Below are positions 32,489-42,914 of a DNA stretch of 64,000 bases, one piece after another (the stretch's first letter is position 1; every line of letters begins with the position of its first letter). Position numbers and translations under genes: made by a program. The stretch comes from Adiantum capillus-veneris (taxonomy: Eukaryota; Streptophyta; Polypodiopsida; Polypodiales; Pteridaceae), in NCBI GenBank assembly GCA_014529385.2, contig CM043947.1, positions 128,385,391 to 128,449,390 of the forward strand. The letters are read 5' to 3'. The notes under the pieces are model-generated. The model was not told the DNA's origin. It made no database searches and was given only the letters and a program-made list of their open reading frames with translations.

Positions 32489-32727
32489 CCTATAACGTTA
32501 AAATACACGCTCTTTGAAAAGGTTAGCATTATGGTAGACCTAGCAATTTCATCTATCTCCAACCAATCAATATCTGACATCCCTTCTGGTTTGACACCCT
32601 TTAGCTTTAAGGACCTAGTCTGCTTATTTTGCACTAGAACATTGTAAATCTGCTCCTTCCAAAATGGAAAATTGGTGCCATCCAACTTGTCCATGTTGAA
32701 CAATGAACTCTCAGTTGAAGATGCCAT
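32488..32727 (-). pseudogene. gag: Copia gag N-terminus, truncated
   Basis: The minus strand from the ATG at 32727 reads MASSTESSLFNMDKLDGTNF and then PFWKEQIYNVLVQ, the typical start of plant copia gag. It continues through KGVKPEGMSDIDWLEIDEIA and RSTIMLTFSKSVYFNV, then stops matching at about 32488. The rest of gag-pol and the 3' LTR are absent. The leader upstream is interrupted by CACTA element 1, and the primer site and LTR lie at 39380-39597. Confidence 0.85.
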
Positions 32728-33008
32728 TGCAGCAAGAACTCAACAAAGAGAAAAAAAAAAAGATAACCAGAACCTGGGGAAAATTGGACAGAGTTTTGAC
32801 AGAAAAATGAACTATGAGCAACTACCCAAAATTAAAAAAAACTAACAGAAATTTCTCAATGTATATTATCAATGTCACTGGTCAATGCCCACTACGCATC
32901 AAACAATCTCTGTGGATACACTGTAAAACTAGGCATATACATAAAGTGTATCAATGTCTCAATGGAAAACTAGCAAGAGCATAGCATCACCGATCTACCC
33001 TCATAAAA
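32728..33008 (-). other. Copia leader, part next to gag
   Basis: Non-coding sequence between the gag ATG and the left end of CACTA element 1. It continues at 38748-39379 on the far side of the insertion. Confidence 0.6.
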
Positions 33009-33479
33009 CACTACAACAGGACGCACAAGAATCGGCGCAAATATCGACGAAATAAAGTTATTTTTAAAACTAAAAAGCACTAAAATAGGCCTCAAAAGAG
33101 ACGCCGGTAGTGTGACGTCCGTATAAGTACCGGTGTATTATGCGTCGGAATAAACTTTGAAATGAGCGTCGAAATATGCAATGAAAGAACCGCCGCTAAT
33201 ACTATAGCATATTTTGATGCGTCTACCAAAATCTGTACCGATGCCTATATCGTATTCTGTATCGACGACCAATCCTGCAAAATTTTTTTGGGCAGAGAGG
33301 GCTAGGAATTGATGCTGCATGTACTGTAGCAAAAGAAAATAGCCCTCTTTGTCCAAAGGAAGAGTGCACAATCAACCGCACTCCACCTACAAGCTGACGC
33401 TAAAGAGCGAGTGTATGGCAATTAGCAAGATTGTAAGAAAAACATAACCACAAAATCAACAGCTTGATCATGGCATAAG

Positions 33480-33770
33480 GACATAAAGATTTTATAACCA
33501 TAATTAAAACATGAGTCAAAAAGAGAAAAACCATAAACATAACCTGTTTTCCATACCATAACCTGCTTGTCATACCATAACCAAAACAACCATACCATGA
33601 TTGCACAACCGTAACCATAGTAATAACCATAATCATAACCATAACCATCACATGATTGCCATACCATCATAGCAAAACCATAACCTTAACTTGACTGCCA
33701 AATCTTAACCATAACATCTGTCCATACCATAAACATAACCATAAACCATAAACATAAGCACTACAAAACT
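33480..33770. repeat. (ACCATA)-rich tract in CACTA 1
   Basis: Imperfect repeats of ACCATAACC and TAACCATA fill this 3' untranslated part. CACTA 2 has a mirror-like ATGGTT-rich tract in the same place (51950-52240), which ties the two elements to one family. Confidence 0.75.
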
Positions 33771-33809
33771 GTACATATGCAAACAATCATTGAGTGAGAA
33801 GACCCTCAT

Positions 33810-34380
33810 GATAATGCCTTCCAGTTGACGTCCTCTCCCTCCTCATGCAATTGGGTCAAAAGGGCCATGCTTGTACCCATACTTCTCCTCTCGGCGTGTC
33901 GGAGGACGCTTCACGACAAATTCCTGCAAAATTATGGTTTAATCATTAGATAAATCTTCAAATAGCATATATATTTTTCATAATTTAAAGCATACGTGTA
34001 ATACTTACAAAATCATGTCGAAATGTATCGTAGCCTCCACTCCCAAGATGTGACGCTCCAGCAGACTCCAAACGTGCTTTGGCTGTATCTCTCTGCTGCT
34101 GAAATCTCTGAGGATTGTCTTGTGTCTCTTGTGCAATCCCCGCCCACTCCTTTGCATCCAACCATGATGGCTTGGGACTGCAATCATGGTACATGTCTCT
34201 CGCCTCTGACCGACAGTGTGACATTGTGGACTTCGCCACACTCAAAATCCAAGGGTTCGAGACTGAATCGTACCCCTCTATCGGCATGTACTCTCTGTGA
34301 ATGGCCTCGACGATGTAATTTTTTCTTTCAACATCGATGTTATCCCAAATCTCCATCACAGAGTGACCAAACTAAATCGT
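33810..34380 (-). pseudogene. CACTA 1 second gene, two exons visible
   Basis: The second CACTA gene usually encodes a DNA-binding partner of the transposase. Here the minus-strand exon 34359-34009 reads MMEIWDNIDVERKNYIVEAI, later SNPWILSVAKSTMSHCRSEA, WLDAKEWAGIAQ and SHLGSGGYDTFRHDF. It ends at GTAAGTAT (donor at 34008). The acceptor TTTTGCAG lies at 33926-33924, giving an 85-bp intron. The next exon opens with EFVVKRPPTRREEKYGYKHG, then decays, with EDVNWKAL near 33820. CACTA 2 has the same intron at the same place (51526-51614). The HLGSGGYDTF motif resembles the THxxGSKSF motif of the plant Transposase_24 family. Confidence 0.7.
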
Positions 34381-34589
34381 ACAGAGCTGTCAAATCCTCT
34401 ATCGCATGGCCTTTCCGACCCTATCCGCCACACCCGCCCCATCCCTTCTCTTGTACACCTTGCTAGGATCATGCTCGTGTGATCAATAGAAATAACAAAT
34501 CAGCGAAGCTGCTACACATATGAATGAATCTAAAGTGTATTGTAGACTAATAAAAAGAGTTTTACAAAAGAGTTCTTAGAAAAAATCAT

Positions 34590-35300
34590 TATTTAATCTC
34601 TCATCCTTTATGAGATCTAATGCACCAAAGATGTCTATCTCAATCTGTACTTTTGCATCTTCGTCATCAAACTCTACTTCTTCGTCGCTCTCCGCATTAG
34701 CTTAAGTATTAGACACCTCATCTCTAGGTTTAGACAATTGCTCACTCTGACATCCACCTCAAAATCTAAACTTAAAGTTTCCGTCAGTCCTGCACTTTTT
34801 TCATGAATCACCTCTTCAACCTCAATGTCCAATCCTTGACACACTTGCTTGCTATGTGGAGCAACTTGAACGACATAGAGCCAGCAGGTTTTAGACAGAT
34901 CATTCTTATCATTTTCTTTCCATAGTGGATCGTGTATGAACACAACTTCTTCACAATGCTACGGAAGTACGGATGTATCCCGCACATCTATCCACACCCG
35001 CCTAGAGTTCATTTGAATCAATCCACTCTTGTCTTTATGCACAGTTGGATTAGGACCGTTGGTAATAACTTTGAACCACTTGACATCAAAGATAAACATA
35101 TCAAACTTTCTAAAGCTAATCGGCAAGATGTCCTGGATGTAGCCAAAGTATTCAAGTTGGCTAGTCTCTGTATTCTCATCCCTAGCACTACTCCTACTTT
35201 CTTGGACTAATCTTTCCCTAACACCACTATTGAAAGTGACCCTTTGTTCATCGATTCGTTGCACTCTGAAGTGTTTCCCATGCGACCACAAAGCTCCATA
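34590..35300 (-). pseudogene. CACTA 1 TNP2-like tail with DUF4216
   Basis: DUF4216 is the C-terminal domain of plant CACTA TNP2 transposases. The minus strand carries RERLVQESRSSARDENTETS, EYFGYIQDILPISFRKFDMF, IFDVKWFKV, SGLIQMNSRRVWIDVRDTSV and, after a frame change near 34945, VVFIHDPLWKE and WLYVVQVAPHSKQV. An acidic tail follows (ESDEEVEFDDEDAKVQIEID, near 34690-34630). Stops and frame changes are present. CACTA 2 carries the same segment at 50054-50493. Confidence 0.75.
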
Positions 35301-35357
35301 TTTGTGATACTACAGTCACAAAATTGAAACAGACTAAAAGTTAATAAAGCAATGTGA

Positions 35358-35624
35358 TCATGTGGAGCTTGAAAAGGAAGTTGTGAAATATACATGCCAA
35401 TCACAACCCCTTGACATATCCTCTTCCTCTCCAGTAATCAACACTCCATTCTTCTTTGCCTTTGGAAAGTCAGGCAATTTTTGACGATGATCTAGAAAAG
35501 AAAGGTTTCTAGTGGCACGGTGGCACTTGAATTGAAGGCGATCTGTCAAGCATTGTTTTTGTTTCCCTTCATACCTCTCTAGCCACTTTTGCATGATGTC
35601 TGAGTTGAGAAGACAAAATCTCAT
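35358..35624 (-). pseudogene. CACTA 1 TNP2 segment before DUF4216
   Basis: The minus-strand frame reads FCLLNSDIMQKWLERYEGKQ, corresponding to the ..LLN..E..PY...... stretch that lies between DUF4218 and DUF4216 in plant TNP2 proteins, and ends in a Cys/Trp piece (CDWHVYF). It is in order between the N-terminal piece (35656-35874) and DUF4216. The central Transposase_21 catalytic domain that should lie before it is missing. Confidence 0.5.
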
Positions 35625-35655
35625 AACCTTTTCTCACATTGTGAAATCCATATTC

Positions 35656-35874
35656 CTAATGATGTGAAAATTGTCTTCTCTGGGATAAAGTTGGAGCAAT
35701 ATCTACTTTCGGAGTTTGACCTTCAATCTCTAGACCATGAGATCGATAACGCAGGTCTTGTAGTTGCTCGATTGAAAAGAGACTGTGATTACGTATGTTT
35801 TGGTCGCATAATTTTTGTTTTTGAAAGATCTGATGCTTGCAATGCGCACAAGGACATGCCATCCTATCGTCCAT
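35656..35874 (-). pseudogene. CACTA 1 transposase-associated N-terminus
   Basis: The minus-strand frame starts MDDRMACPCAHCKHQIFQKQ and carries a C-x-C...C motif as in the Transpos_assoc domain (PF13963-type) found at the N-terminus of plant CACTA TNP2. The next part (NHSLFSIEQLQDLRYRSHGL) does not match. It lies directly against the late TNP2 segment, so an internal deletion removed about 500 residues of transposase. Confidence 0.45.
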
Positions 35875-35956
35875 ACTTTATCTACCAATGATGCAACAAA
35901 TAATTAAAACACTACTTGTTATAACTACACACTACTAAGTACATGACAATACATGA

Positions 35957-36320
35957 CAACCTCACATTCTCTAGCAAGGCCCAATCCCCGCACACCTCGG
36001 TCTAGAGGTGCACGGAGATTAGGACCACAGGATAATAATCTCGTATTTATTGGTCAATGACTATGTATTAAGGTTCTTAAGGTCTCTGTGCACTTTTGAA
36101 GTCCGATTCTGTTTTTTCTACTATTCGTTGCTAGCCCTAACAACCTCACATTCTCTAGCCAGGCCAGATCCTCGCACACCTCGGTCTAGAGGTGCACAGA
36201 GATTAGTATCATAGGATAATAATCTCGTATTTATTGATCAATGACTATATATTAAAGTTCTTGAAGTCTGTGTGTACTTTTGAACTCCGATTGCGTTTTT
36301 TCTACTATTAATTTGTCGCT
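35957..36320. repeat. 184-bp tandem repeat in CACTA 1
   Basis: CAACCTCACATTCTCTAGC begins at 35957 and again at 36141 (spacing 184). Each unit ends with GAAGTCCGATTCTGTTTTTT or a variant, and further partial units with that end recur near 36467 and 36640. This end motif (AAGTCCGTTTGCGTTTTT) also occurs in the CACTA 2 array. Confidence 0.85.
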
Positions 36321-36325
36321 AGCTC

Positions 36326-36740
36326 TAACCTAACCTATAATCTAACATAACCTATAACCTAAACCTAACGTAACATAATGTAGCCTAACTTATAACCTAA
36401 ACCTAACCTATAACTTAGCCTAACCGAAGTCCGTTTGCATTTTTAGAAGTACACGAGTCATCCTCGAAGTCCGTTTGCGTTTTTTCTACTATTAACTTGT
36501 CGCTAGCTCTAACCTAGCCTATAATCTAACCTAAACCTAACCTTACTAAATGAAACCTAACTTATAACCTAAACCTAACCTATAACCTAACCTAACTGAA
36601 GTTCATTTGCGCTTTTAGTAGTACACGAGTCATCTTCGAAGTCCGTTTACATTATTTCTACTATTAATTTGTCGCTAGCTCTAACCTAACCTATAACCTA
36701 AACCTAACCTAACCTAGCATAACCTAACCTAACATAAAAA
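36326..36740. repeat. CCTAA-type repeats, first block
   Basis: Irregular runs of CTAACCTAACC and TAACCTATAACC are interleaved with the 184-bp units. The core pentamer CCTAA is TTAGG on the other strand. It is not the plant telomere unit (CCCTAAA) and the runs are impure. Confidence 0.7.
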
Positions 36741-36744
36741 CAAC

Positions 36745-37790
36745 ACAATAGTGATACGTTTAGTAAAACGGCAAGCCATATAGCTTGCCCACACTACATA
36801 TGCGATGTCAGCAAGCTCCATGGCCAGCCGTTGGCAATACGGCAAGCCATAGAGCTTGCCCACAGTGTATATGCATTGTGGGCAAGCTCTATGGCTTTCT
36901 GTTTTGCCAAACGGATCTCCATTGTGTTGTTTTCAGGGCCGCGAGGCAATTTTAAACCTTGAAAATTGCTCGCAGACATATAGACAACACAATGGCTAGC
37001 CTTTTGGCAATAGGGAAAAACTTAGAGCTTGCACACAATGCATATGCATTGTGGAAAAACTCTATGGCTTGTCGTATTGCCAAACAACTTGCCATGGTGT
37101 TGTTTTTAGGGCTGCTTAGCTATTTTAGGGCTTGAAAATTGCTTACGAACATAAAAACAGCACAATGGCAAGTTGTTGGCAATATGGCAAGCCATAGAGC
37201 TTGCCCTCAATGCATATACCTTGTGGGAAAGCTTTATGGCTTGCCATATTGCCAAATTACGGATCGCCATTGTGTTGTTTTTAGGGACACGAGGCAATTT
37301 TAGCGCATGAAAATTGCTCGTAAACATATAGACAACACAATGGAGAGCCTTTTGGCAATATCTATGGCTTACCATATTGCCAAAAGGTTTGCCATTGTGT
37401 TGTGTTTAGGGCCGCTTAGCTATTTTAGGATTTGAAAAATGCTTGCAAACATATAGAAAACACAATGGCGAGCCGTTTGGCAATACGTCAAGCCATAGAG
37501 CTTTCCCACAACGCATATGCATTATGGGCAAGCTCTATGGCTTGCCGTATTGCCAAACGGCTCACCATTTTCAGGGCTGCTTAGCTATTTTAGAACTTGA
37601 AAACCGCTCGCGAACATATAAACAACACAATGGCGAGCCGTTGGCAATACTAAAATCCATAGAGCTTGCCCACAATGCATATGCGTTGTGGGTAAGCTTT
37701 ATGGCTTGCCGTACTGACGAGCAGATCGCCATTGTGTTGTTTTTAATATGTGCTGTGAGTAAGCTCTATGGCTTGCCGTATATATTGTCG
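36745..37790. repeat. Array of ~173-bp palindromic units
   Basis: The phrase CACAATGG recurs at 36988, 37161, 37336, 37462 and 37626 (spacings 173, 175, 126 and 164). Each unit is an inverted repeat around ATGCATATGCAT or GCATATGC, with arms such as AGCCATAGAGCTTGCCCAC and GTGGGCAAGCTCTATGGCT. In the unit 37460-37566 the arms are about 50 bases long with few mismatches. The third unit has lost its centre, which explains the 126-base spacing. A spacer phrase (GCTTAGCTATTTTAG/GAGGCAATTTTA) separates units. Confidence 0.9.
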
Positions 37791-37795
37791 AACAT

Positions 37796-38045
37796 AGCTT
37801 AACCTAACCTAACCAAAACTAAACTAACGCAGCTTAACCTAACGTAGCTTAACTTAACCTAACCTAACATATAAGATAACCTAACCTAACCTAACCTAAT
37901 GTAACTTAACCTAACCTAACCTAACATAGCTTAACCTAACGTAGCTTAACTTAACCTAACTTAACGTATAAGATAACTTAACCTAATGTATAAGATAACC
38001 TAAGATAACCTAACCTAACCTAATTAAACTAAACTTAACCTAAAA
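37796..38045. repeat. CCTAA-type repeats, second block
   Basis: About 250 bases of CCTAACCTAACC and variants (CGTAGCTTAACC, ATAAGATAACC). Same composition as the first block; it follows the palindromic array. Confidence 0.75.
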
Positions 38046-38747
38046 CATAAACCCCATCAATTGCATAATTCAAAACGAAATTTCTTCAAAACAAGATTTT
38101 TTCATAAACCAAATCAAGAAAAATTCATAATACAAAATGAAAGTTCACATCACAAACCATAATTTCTTTTAAAGCATGAAATTTTATTTTATTAATATAC
38201 AAATTAATTTAAATAATTTAATATGCATTTAAAGGTTCGAGTACGCACATTCTTCCTATTTGAGCAATAACAGAAGTTGTAAACGTTTTGGAACTTGCAA
38301 AAATGCACACACAAACACAAAGTTAAACCCTAAACCCTAAATCTACAAGTAAATATGAAAACAATTTCACCTTAGTGTTATGGGCTAACCCACAAGCAAG
38401 ATTAGCACTTTTGACAGTTTGTTTTGCACTAGATATGTAAAGGTGAGGAAGAAGAGAGCTTGAGAAAAAGTGCAAGAAGAAGAGAAATGCGATGAGAAAG
38501 CCCGCAGTTTTGTCTTTTGTAGGTATTGTCGGTACAAAAATCGGTATAGGTGTCGAAAACGCGCCGAAAAGAGAGTCGAAAAGTGAATGCGCGCTGACAT
38601 CGGAACAGGTGCCGGTACAGGTGTCGTAAATTTGAAAATCATTTTAAAAAAAAACTTTAACTCCCTCCATACATACCTACACATATACTGACGCCCGCCA
38701 GTGACGCTGGTAATGTGGTGCCGGAATTTAAGTGACCTCTTATAGTG

Positions 38748-39379
38748 AAATATACATCATATGCACGGTGTAGAGAATGGGATTGTCATGGGATCGCTCC
38801 AGTACCTAATCCATCGAAAGGATCTTGGACATGAGAATCCCTCAGTTTCACAAATCTCACCACGGCCCTCACAAAAGGCTATGCACAGATTTCAGTACAT
38901 GAACCTCATAAGGTCATACATCAACCAACCACAATGGTAGTAGTTGTAACAACCAAAGCGATGGTTTGTCAGATAATCAGACCCACAAGATCTTATACAT
39001 CAAATGCATATGACAGAGCAATTGCACCAAAATGTTCAAAGCGCAAAATTTGCAAACTATCTTGTAGCCCATAATAGAGAGTCTTTAACCTTTTTATACC
39101 TGTATAAGCAACTGTACCTGCAACCTGTAGTCAAACGACCCAAATATGCAAAAATCTTAGAACCTACAGTTAGATAGAAAAAGACAAAAACCACCTTTGC
39201 AGCACTTGCAGAGGCTAAACAAGGCCGAAATGAGCCAAAACTGCAAAAAATAATTGCGGGATGTCCCTACGAGTGTATATGGGAAGCTTGCGCTCCACTT
39301 TGCGCTCACCAAATCTAAGGGCAATTAGGGGAAGTGACCACCAGTGCAGCCCCGCGGCGTTGTGTAGAGACTCCTACCT
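38748..39379 (-). other. Copia leader, part next to the primer site
   Basis: Non-coding sequence continuing from 33008 across the CACTA 1 insertion to the primer-binding site. The total leader is about 910 bases, long for copia. Confidence 0.5.
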
Positions 39380-39391
39380 GCTCTAATACCA
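39380..39391 (-). other. Primer-binding site, initiator-Met type with one change
   Basis: The minus strand reads TGGTATTAGAGC, one base different from the standard TGGTATCAGAGC. It lies two bases from the LTR end at 39394. Confidence 0.7.
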
Positions 39392-39393
39392 AT

Positions 39394-39597
39394 TGAAGGT
39401 GCAATACAAGAGCGTGCAAGTGTGGAGTGCGTTGGAGGCGAAGTAGAGAAGAAGATGAGACAAAGATGTAGTGGACTCACTCACAATAGTGAGCTAGGGT
39501 TGGAGTCCTTATTGTTTTGTATAGTATGAATGGTCTATGTTAGTGTCCGGCCACCCACTTACTTAGGGCTAGCACATTGGGCTTTACTACCCCAACA
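39394..39597 (-). mobile_element. 204-bp copia 5' LTR
   Basis: On the minus strand it runs from TGTTGGGGTAGTAAAGCCC to TTGCACCTTCA, with a TATACAAAAC promoter-like box near 39517-39526. TGTTGG..CA ends and the adjacent primer site support it. No 3' partner was seen. Confidence 0.65.
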
Positions 39598-39993
39598 TAA
39601 TTTAGCACAACTCCCCAGATTGAGAAATATCCTAGTAGTTATGGCTCAACTGCAAATTTAATATAGACATGAAGCATTGGGACTGAAACTTGAGCACACT
39701 TTAGCTTATGGGGTGGATGCCCAACTCTTGACAATTATGCCTTCCAACACATTTTGGTTGATGTGGTGAATTGGACTTAATAAAACCTTGATTCTTGTCT
39801 CGATCTTGTCTAGAGACAACTTTGTTCAAAATTATGAGTGACACCTGCCATGGTGGAGCTTGATGTGCCCTAACTTAGTTCACCACTTTTTAATGGATCT
39901 AAATTTCCAATGGCTCCTAAGTTTGATTACTAGTCTTCTCATCTACCCCATATGGTTTGACCTTATGGATGATGGAGTTCAAAATCTAGGGAT

Positions 39994-40225
39994 AAACTTT
40001 CTTATTTCAAGTATGTCCAAATGACAAACAATTATCTTTGTACCGTTGGTGCATTTCCCAATCAAATAATATTGCACTCAAAAAACTTATTTCAAGTATG
40101 GATGATGCAATTAGTGGTCTGGGGACAAACTTTCTTATTTCAAGTATTTCCAAATGACAAACCATTATCGTTGTACCCTTGGTGCATTTCCCAATCAAAT
40201 GATATTGCACTAGAACAAGGTGCCT
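39994..40225. repeat. 133-bp tandem duplication
   Basis: AAACTTTCTTATTTCAAGTA begins at 39994 and 40127, followed by matching TGCATTTCCCAATCAAAT and TATTGCACT phrases. Confidence 0.85.
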
Positions 40226-40608
40226 TTGCTTGATGATATTATGATACGTCTTATAGAAGGTCGTAGTATGTACTACAAATTGAGTGCACAAGTAGTTACA
40301 CACTCCCAATTGTCAACCCTCGTGGCTAGATAAAGCTTTACAAAAGTGGAAACTTGCACCTTATTCAAGAAAACAAGCTAATACTATCAAATGAGTGCAC
40401 GTGCTCTCTTAAGTGCGAAGCAGAATAGTTCAATTAAAAGACTCACTCTGTATTACTGCAACCATGCAACGTGTCTAAGGAACAAACTATCTTGTTTTGA
40501 GTTGGGGCTAGTGTGGAAGTGAAAAATTACTGAGAAAAGTCTCTTGTGTGTAGTAGGTGTGAAAGGAGTCCTAAGTGAGAGAAAGGGAAAATGGTGCGCA
40601 AGTTCCAA

Positions 40609-40610
<2 letters not shown>

Positions 40611-40692
<82 letters not shown>
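40611..40692. repeat. (CT)41 microsatellite
   Basis: Uninterrupted CT run; adjacent frames are repeat products. Confidence 0.97.
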
Positions 40693-40694
<2 letters not shown>

Positions 40695-40751
40695 GCTCCT
40701 GATGGATGTCTTTGCTACATGGCATCATTGGTCATGCAGCCTATAGGCCAT

Positions 40752-40758
<7 letters not shown>

Positions 40759-40803
<45 letters not shown>

Positions 40804-40821
40804 CCACTTTGAAAGTGGGCA

Positions 40822-40879
<58 letters not shown>
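40759..40879. repeat. (CT)n-palindrome-(AG)n followed by a G32 run
   Basis: A CT run ends at GTGCCCACTTT, a single G, then AAAGTGGGCAC and an AG run, so 40775-40847 is one perfect palindrome around 40811. A run of 32 G follows at 40848-40879. Confidence 0.95.
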
Positions 40880-40880
<1 letters not shown>

Positions 40881-41236
40881 GGAGAGGGAGAGAGAATGGT
40901 GGAGAGGGAGAGGAGAGAGAGAAAAAAGAGAGTGTGGAAGAGAGAGGGTGATGGTGAGAGGAAAAGAGGGAAAGAGAGTGAGGGAGAGAGAGATTTCAAG
41001 ATTTAAAAAAAGCAAGTGGGCGCTAGAGAAAAGAGAGTGTGGAAGAGAGAGGGTGATGGTGAGAGGAAGAGAGGGAAAGAGAGTGAGGGAGAGAGAGATT
41101 TTGTCATTTAAAAAAAGCAAATGGTGCTAGAGAAAAGAGAGTATGGAAGAGAGAGGGTGTTGGTGAGAGGAAGAGAGGGAAAGAGAGTGTGGAAGAGAGA
41201 GGGTGATGGAGAGAGAGAGTGTGGAAGAGAGAGGGT

Positions 41237-41296
<60 letters not shown>

Positions 41297-41338
41297 AAAG
41301 AGAGAGGGAGAGAGAGAGAGAGAGAGAGAGAAAGAAAG

Positions 41339-41392
<54 letters not shown>

Positions 41393-41425
41393 AAGAGAGA
41401 GAGACAGAGAGAGAGAGAGATACAT
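40880..41425. repeat. GA-rich tract with 104-bp repeat units
   Basis: Units starting AAAAGAGAGTGTGGAAGAG occur near 40925, 41029 and 41133 (spacing 104) and contain TTTAAAAAAAGCAA phrases. Beyond 41220 the sequence decays into nearly pure GA with AAAGA interruptions. Confidence 0.85.
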
Positions 41426-41660
41426 TTTATTATCGTATTCAGAGTGACCCACCGGATTTCTTCCAAGCCGTAATACATTGGCATTGTAGAAAAGCTTTAT
41501 TCACTTAGGAGTCAATCAAAGCATCATGTAGCAAGTGTAATGCATCCCATCTCCCAAACCATTTCTTTATGTCTTGCATCCATCCCATGGCCAAAATCTT
41601 GCTTTTATGTGTCTTTTGAACTTTTTCGCTTGCTTCCCATGCAATTTTAGGAAGTGGATG

Positions 41661-42600
41661 TTAGGGGTTTGGACGCATCTTTATCATGTACTCCACAACC
41701 CTTTCCATGCCCATAACCTCAATTGGAAGAGATCCCGACTCAAGAAGTAGAAGCATATATGGTGTTTGTGTCTTAACTTGGAGAAAGTTTCCAAGTAGAC
41801 TTTGAGATGCTCCCGCCCACACTTCAACTCCACAAAGAAGAACCGGTGTCACCAATGCATCAAAAAGGTACTTCTTGAGAGCCCAACACTTGATGTTTCC
41901 CGCATTACACATGTTCTCAAATGCATAATATGCTCTCTTTCCCACTTCCAAACGACGCATAGCACATTCATGCCACTTGTGATTGGATGGAACCTCAAGG
42001 CCAAAGTACTTAAAGCTCTCAACAACTTCAAGTGTCTCATTGTTGTACACAATGCATGGCTTCTCCTTATGGTTGGTTATCACAAGCATAACTTTTGTCT
42101 TGGATCCATTCACAATCAGCCCACTATGCAAGCTAAGTTCTCAAGGACATCCATAAGCTTTTGTGCATCCTCTAAAGTGTGTGCTAGAAGTACTACATCA
42201 TCCGCATACAGCAAAAGCATGATTACTGCATTGCAAATAGTGACCTCTCAATGCCTTCTTCTTGCATAAAGTCAAGTACCATTTGTTCCAATTGATCGAT
42301 GCATAGACCAAAGAGAGTAGGTGACAACAGACATCCTTGTTTAACCCCAATAGTGCTTGTTGCAAAAATTTCTAAAATTCCTCTTCCCATGTGCAATTAA
42401 CACATCACCTTCTCATAGATTCGAGACACCACAAGCATAAACTCACTTGGCACTTGGAGTTCTTCCATCCTTCTCCACAAATTGTTATGTGGAATCATAT
42501 CAAAGACTTTCTTAAAGCCCACAAAGCAACAATACAATCGCTTGCCTTTCAATCACACCTACTAACTCGATCAATACCGCATCTTAACAGTGTCAAACGG
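41661..42600 (-). pseudogene. Non-LTR (LINE) reverse transcriptase
   Basis: The minus strand carries RT blocks in order: CCFVGFKKVFDMIPHNNLW with RRMEELQVPSEFMLVVSRIY near 42530-42410, then VKQGCLLSPTLFGLCIDQL near 42345-42290, the catalytic LLLYADDVVLLAHTLEDAQK near 42215-42160, and GLIVNGSKTKVM at 42125. The last frame, 42131-41661, continues through VVESFKYFGLEVPSNHKW, KRAYYAFENMC and PVLLCGVEVWAGA (thumb side). Three frames are needed to read it. The endonuclease at the front and the end of the ORF are missing. It differs from the LINE at 15.6 kb (no zf-RVT tail seen), so it is another family. Confidence 0.85.
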
Positions 42601-42914
42601 CCATGGAAACACAAAAATTAGAAGACGCTCAAGGAGAGAAACTTTTTCTACATGACGAGAGCAACATTGCATACATACAAAAGTTTTTCTAATTCCTACT
42701 CTAAAATAGTCAAAACCTGCCTACAAAACAAACAGTTGGTCATCTCAGAAAATTTTGATTTTTTTATATATCAAAACCAAACTTTGCACATGCACTCAAA
42801 ATGACCTAAAACGGATTCTGGAACGCTATATCCGTGCACATATCAACTAATTTATCATATGACCTATCCTTTTACACCTAGATAATGGGTTTAACTTTTG
42901 TGCTCTAAGGAAAT

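Larger units (their letters stand above)
33009..38747 (-). mobile_element. CACTA (En/Spm) transposon 1, with AAA target duplication
   Basis: Left end reads CACTACAACAGGACGC; the right end, on the minus strand, reads CACTATAAGAGG. The flanks are AAA at 33006-33008 and AAA at 38748-38750, the 3-bp duplication expected of CACTA. Subterminal regions at both ends carry repeats of the CGGTACNGGTG/CCGGTA type (near 33100-33260 and 38520-38640). Remnants of both usual genes are on the minus strand, but the transposase core is missing, so the copy is a non-autonomous derivative filled with tandem repeats. Confidence 0.9.

Noticed and set aside
34240-34265. tRNA-like box (GGGTTCGAGACT)
   Set aside because: It resembles a tRNA B box but lies within the CACTA 1 coding exon and no A box or cloverleaf surrounds it.
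34023-34466. 147-codon plus-strand frame
   Set aside because: Antisense shadow of the CACTA 1 second gene, whose motifs and intron match CACTA 2.
36326-38045. True telomere array
   Set aside because: The pentamer is impure, lies inside a CACTA element and is not the plant unit TTTAGGG.
40575-41484. Eight overlapping frames of 60-140 codons
   Set aside because: All are Ser-Leu, Arg-Glu or poly-Gly/Pro products of CT, GA and G tracts.
41802-42269. 155-codon plus-strand frame
   Set aside because: Antisense shadow of the LINE reverse transcriptase on the minus strand.
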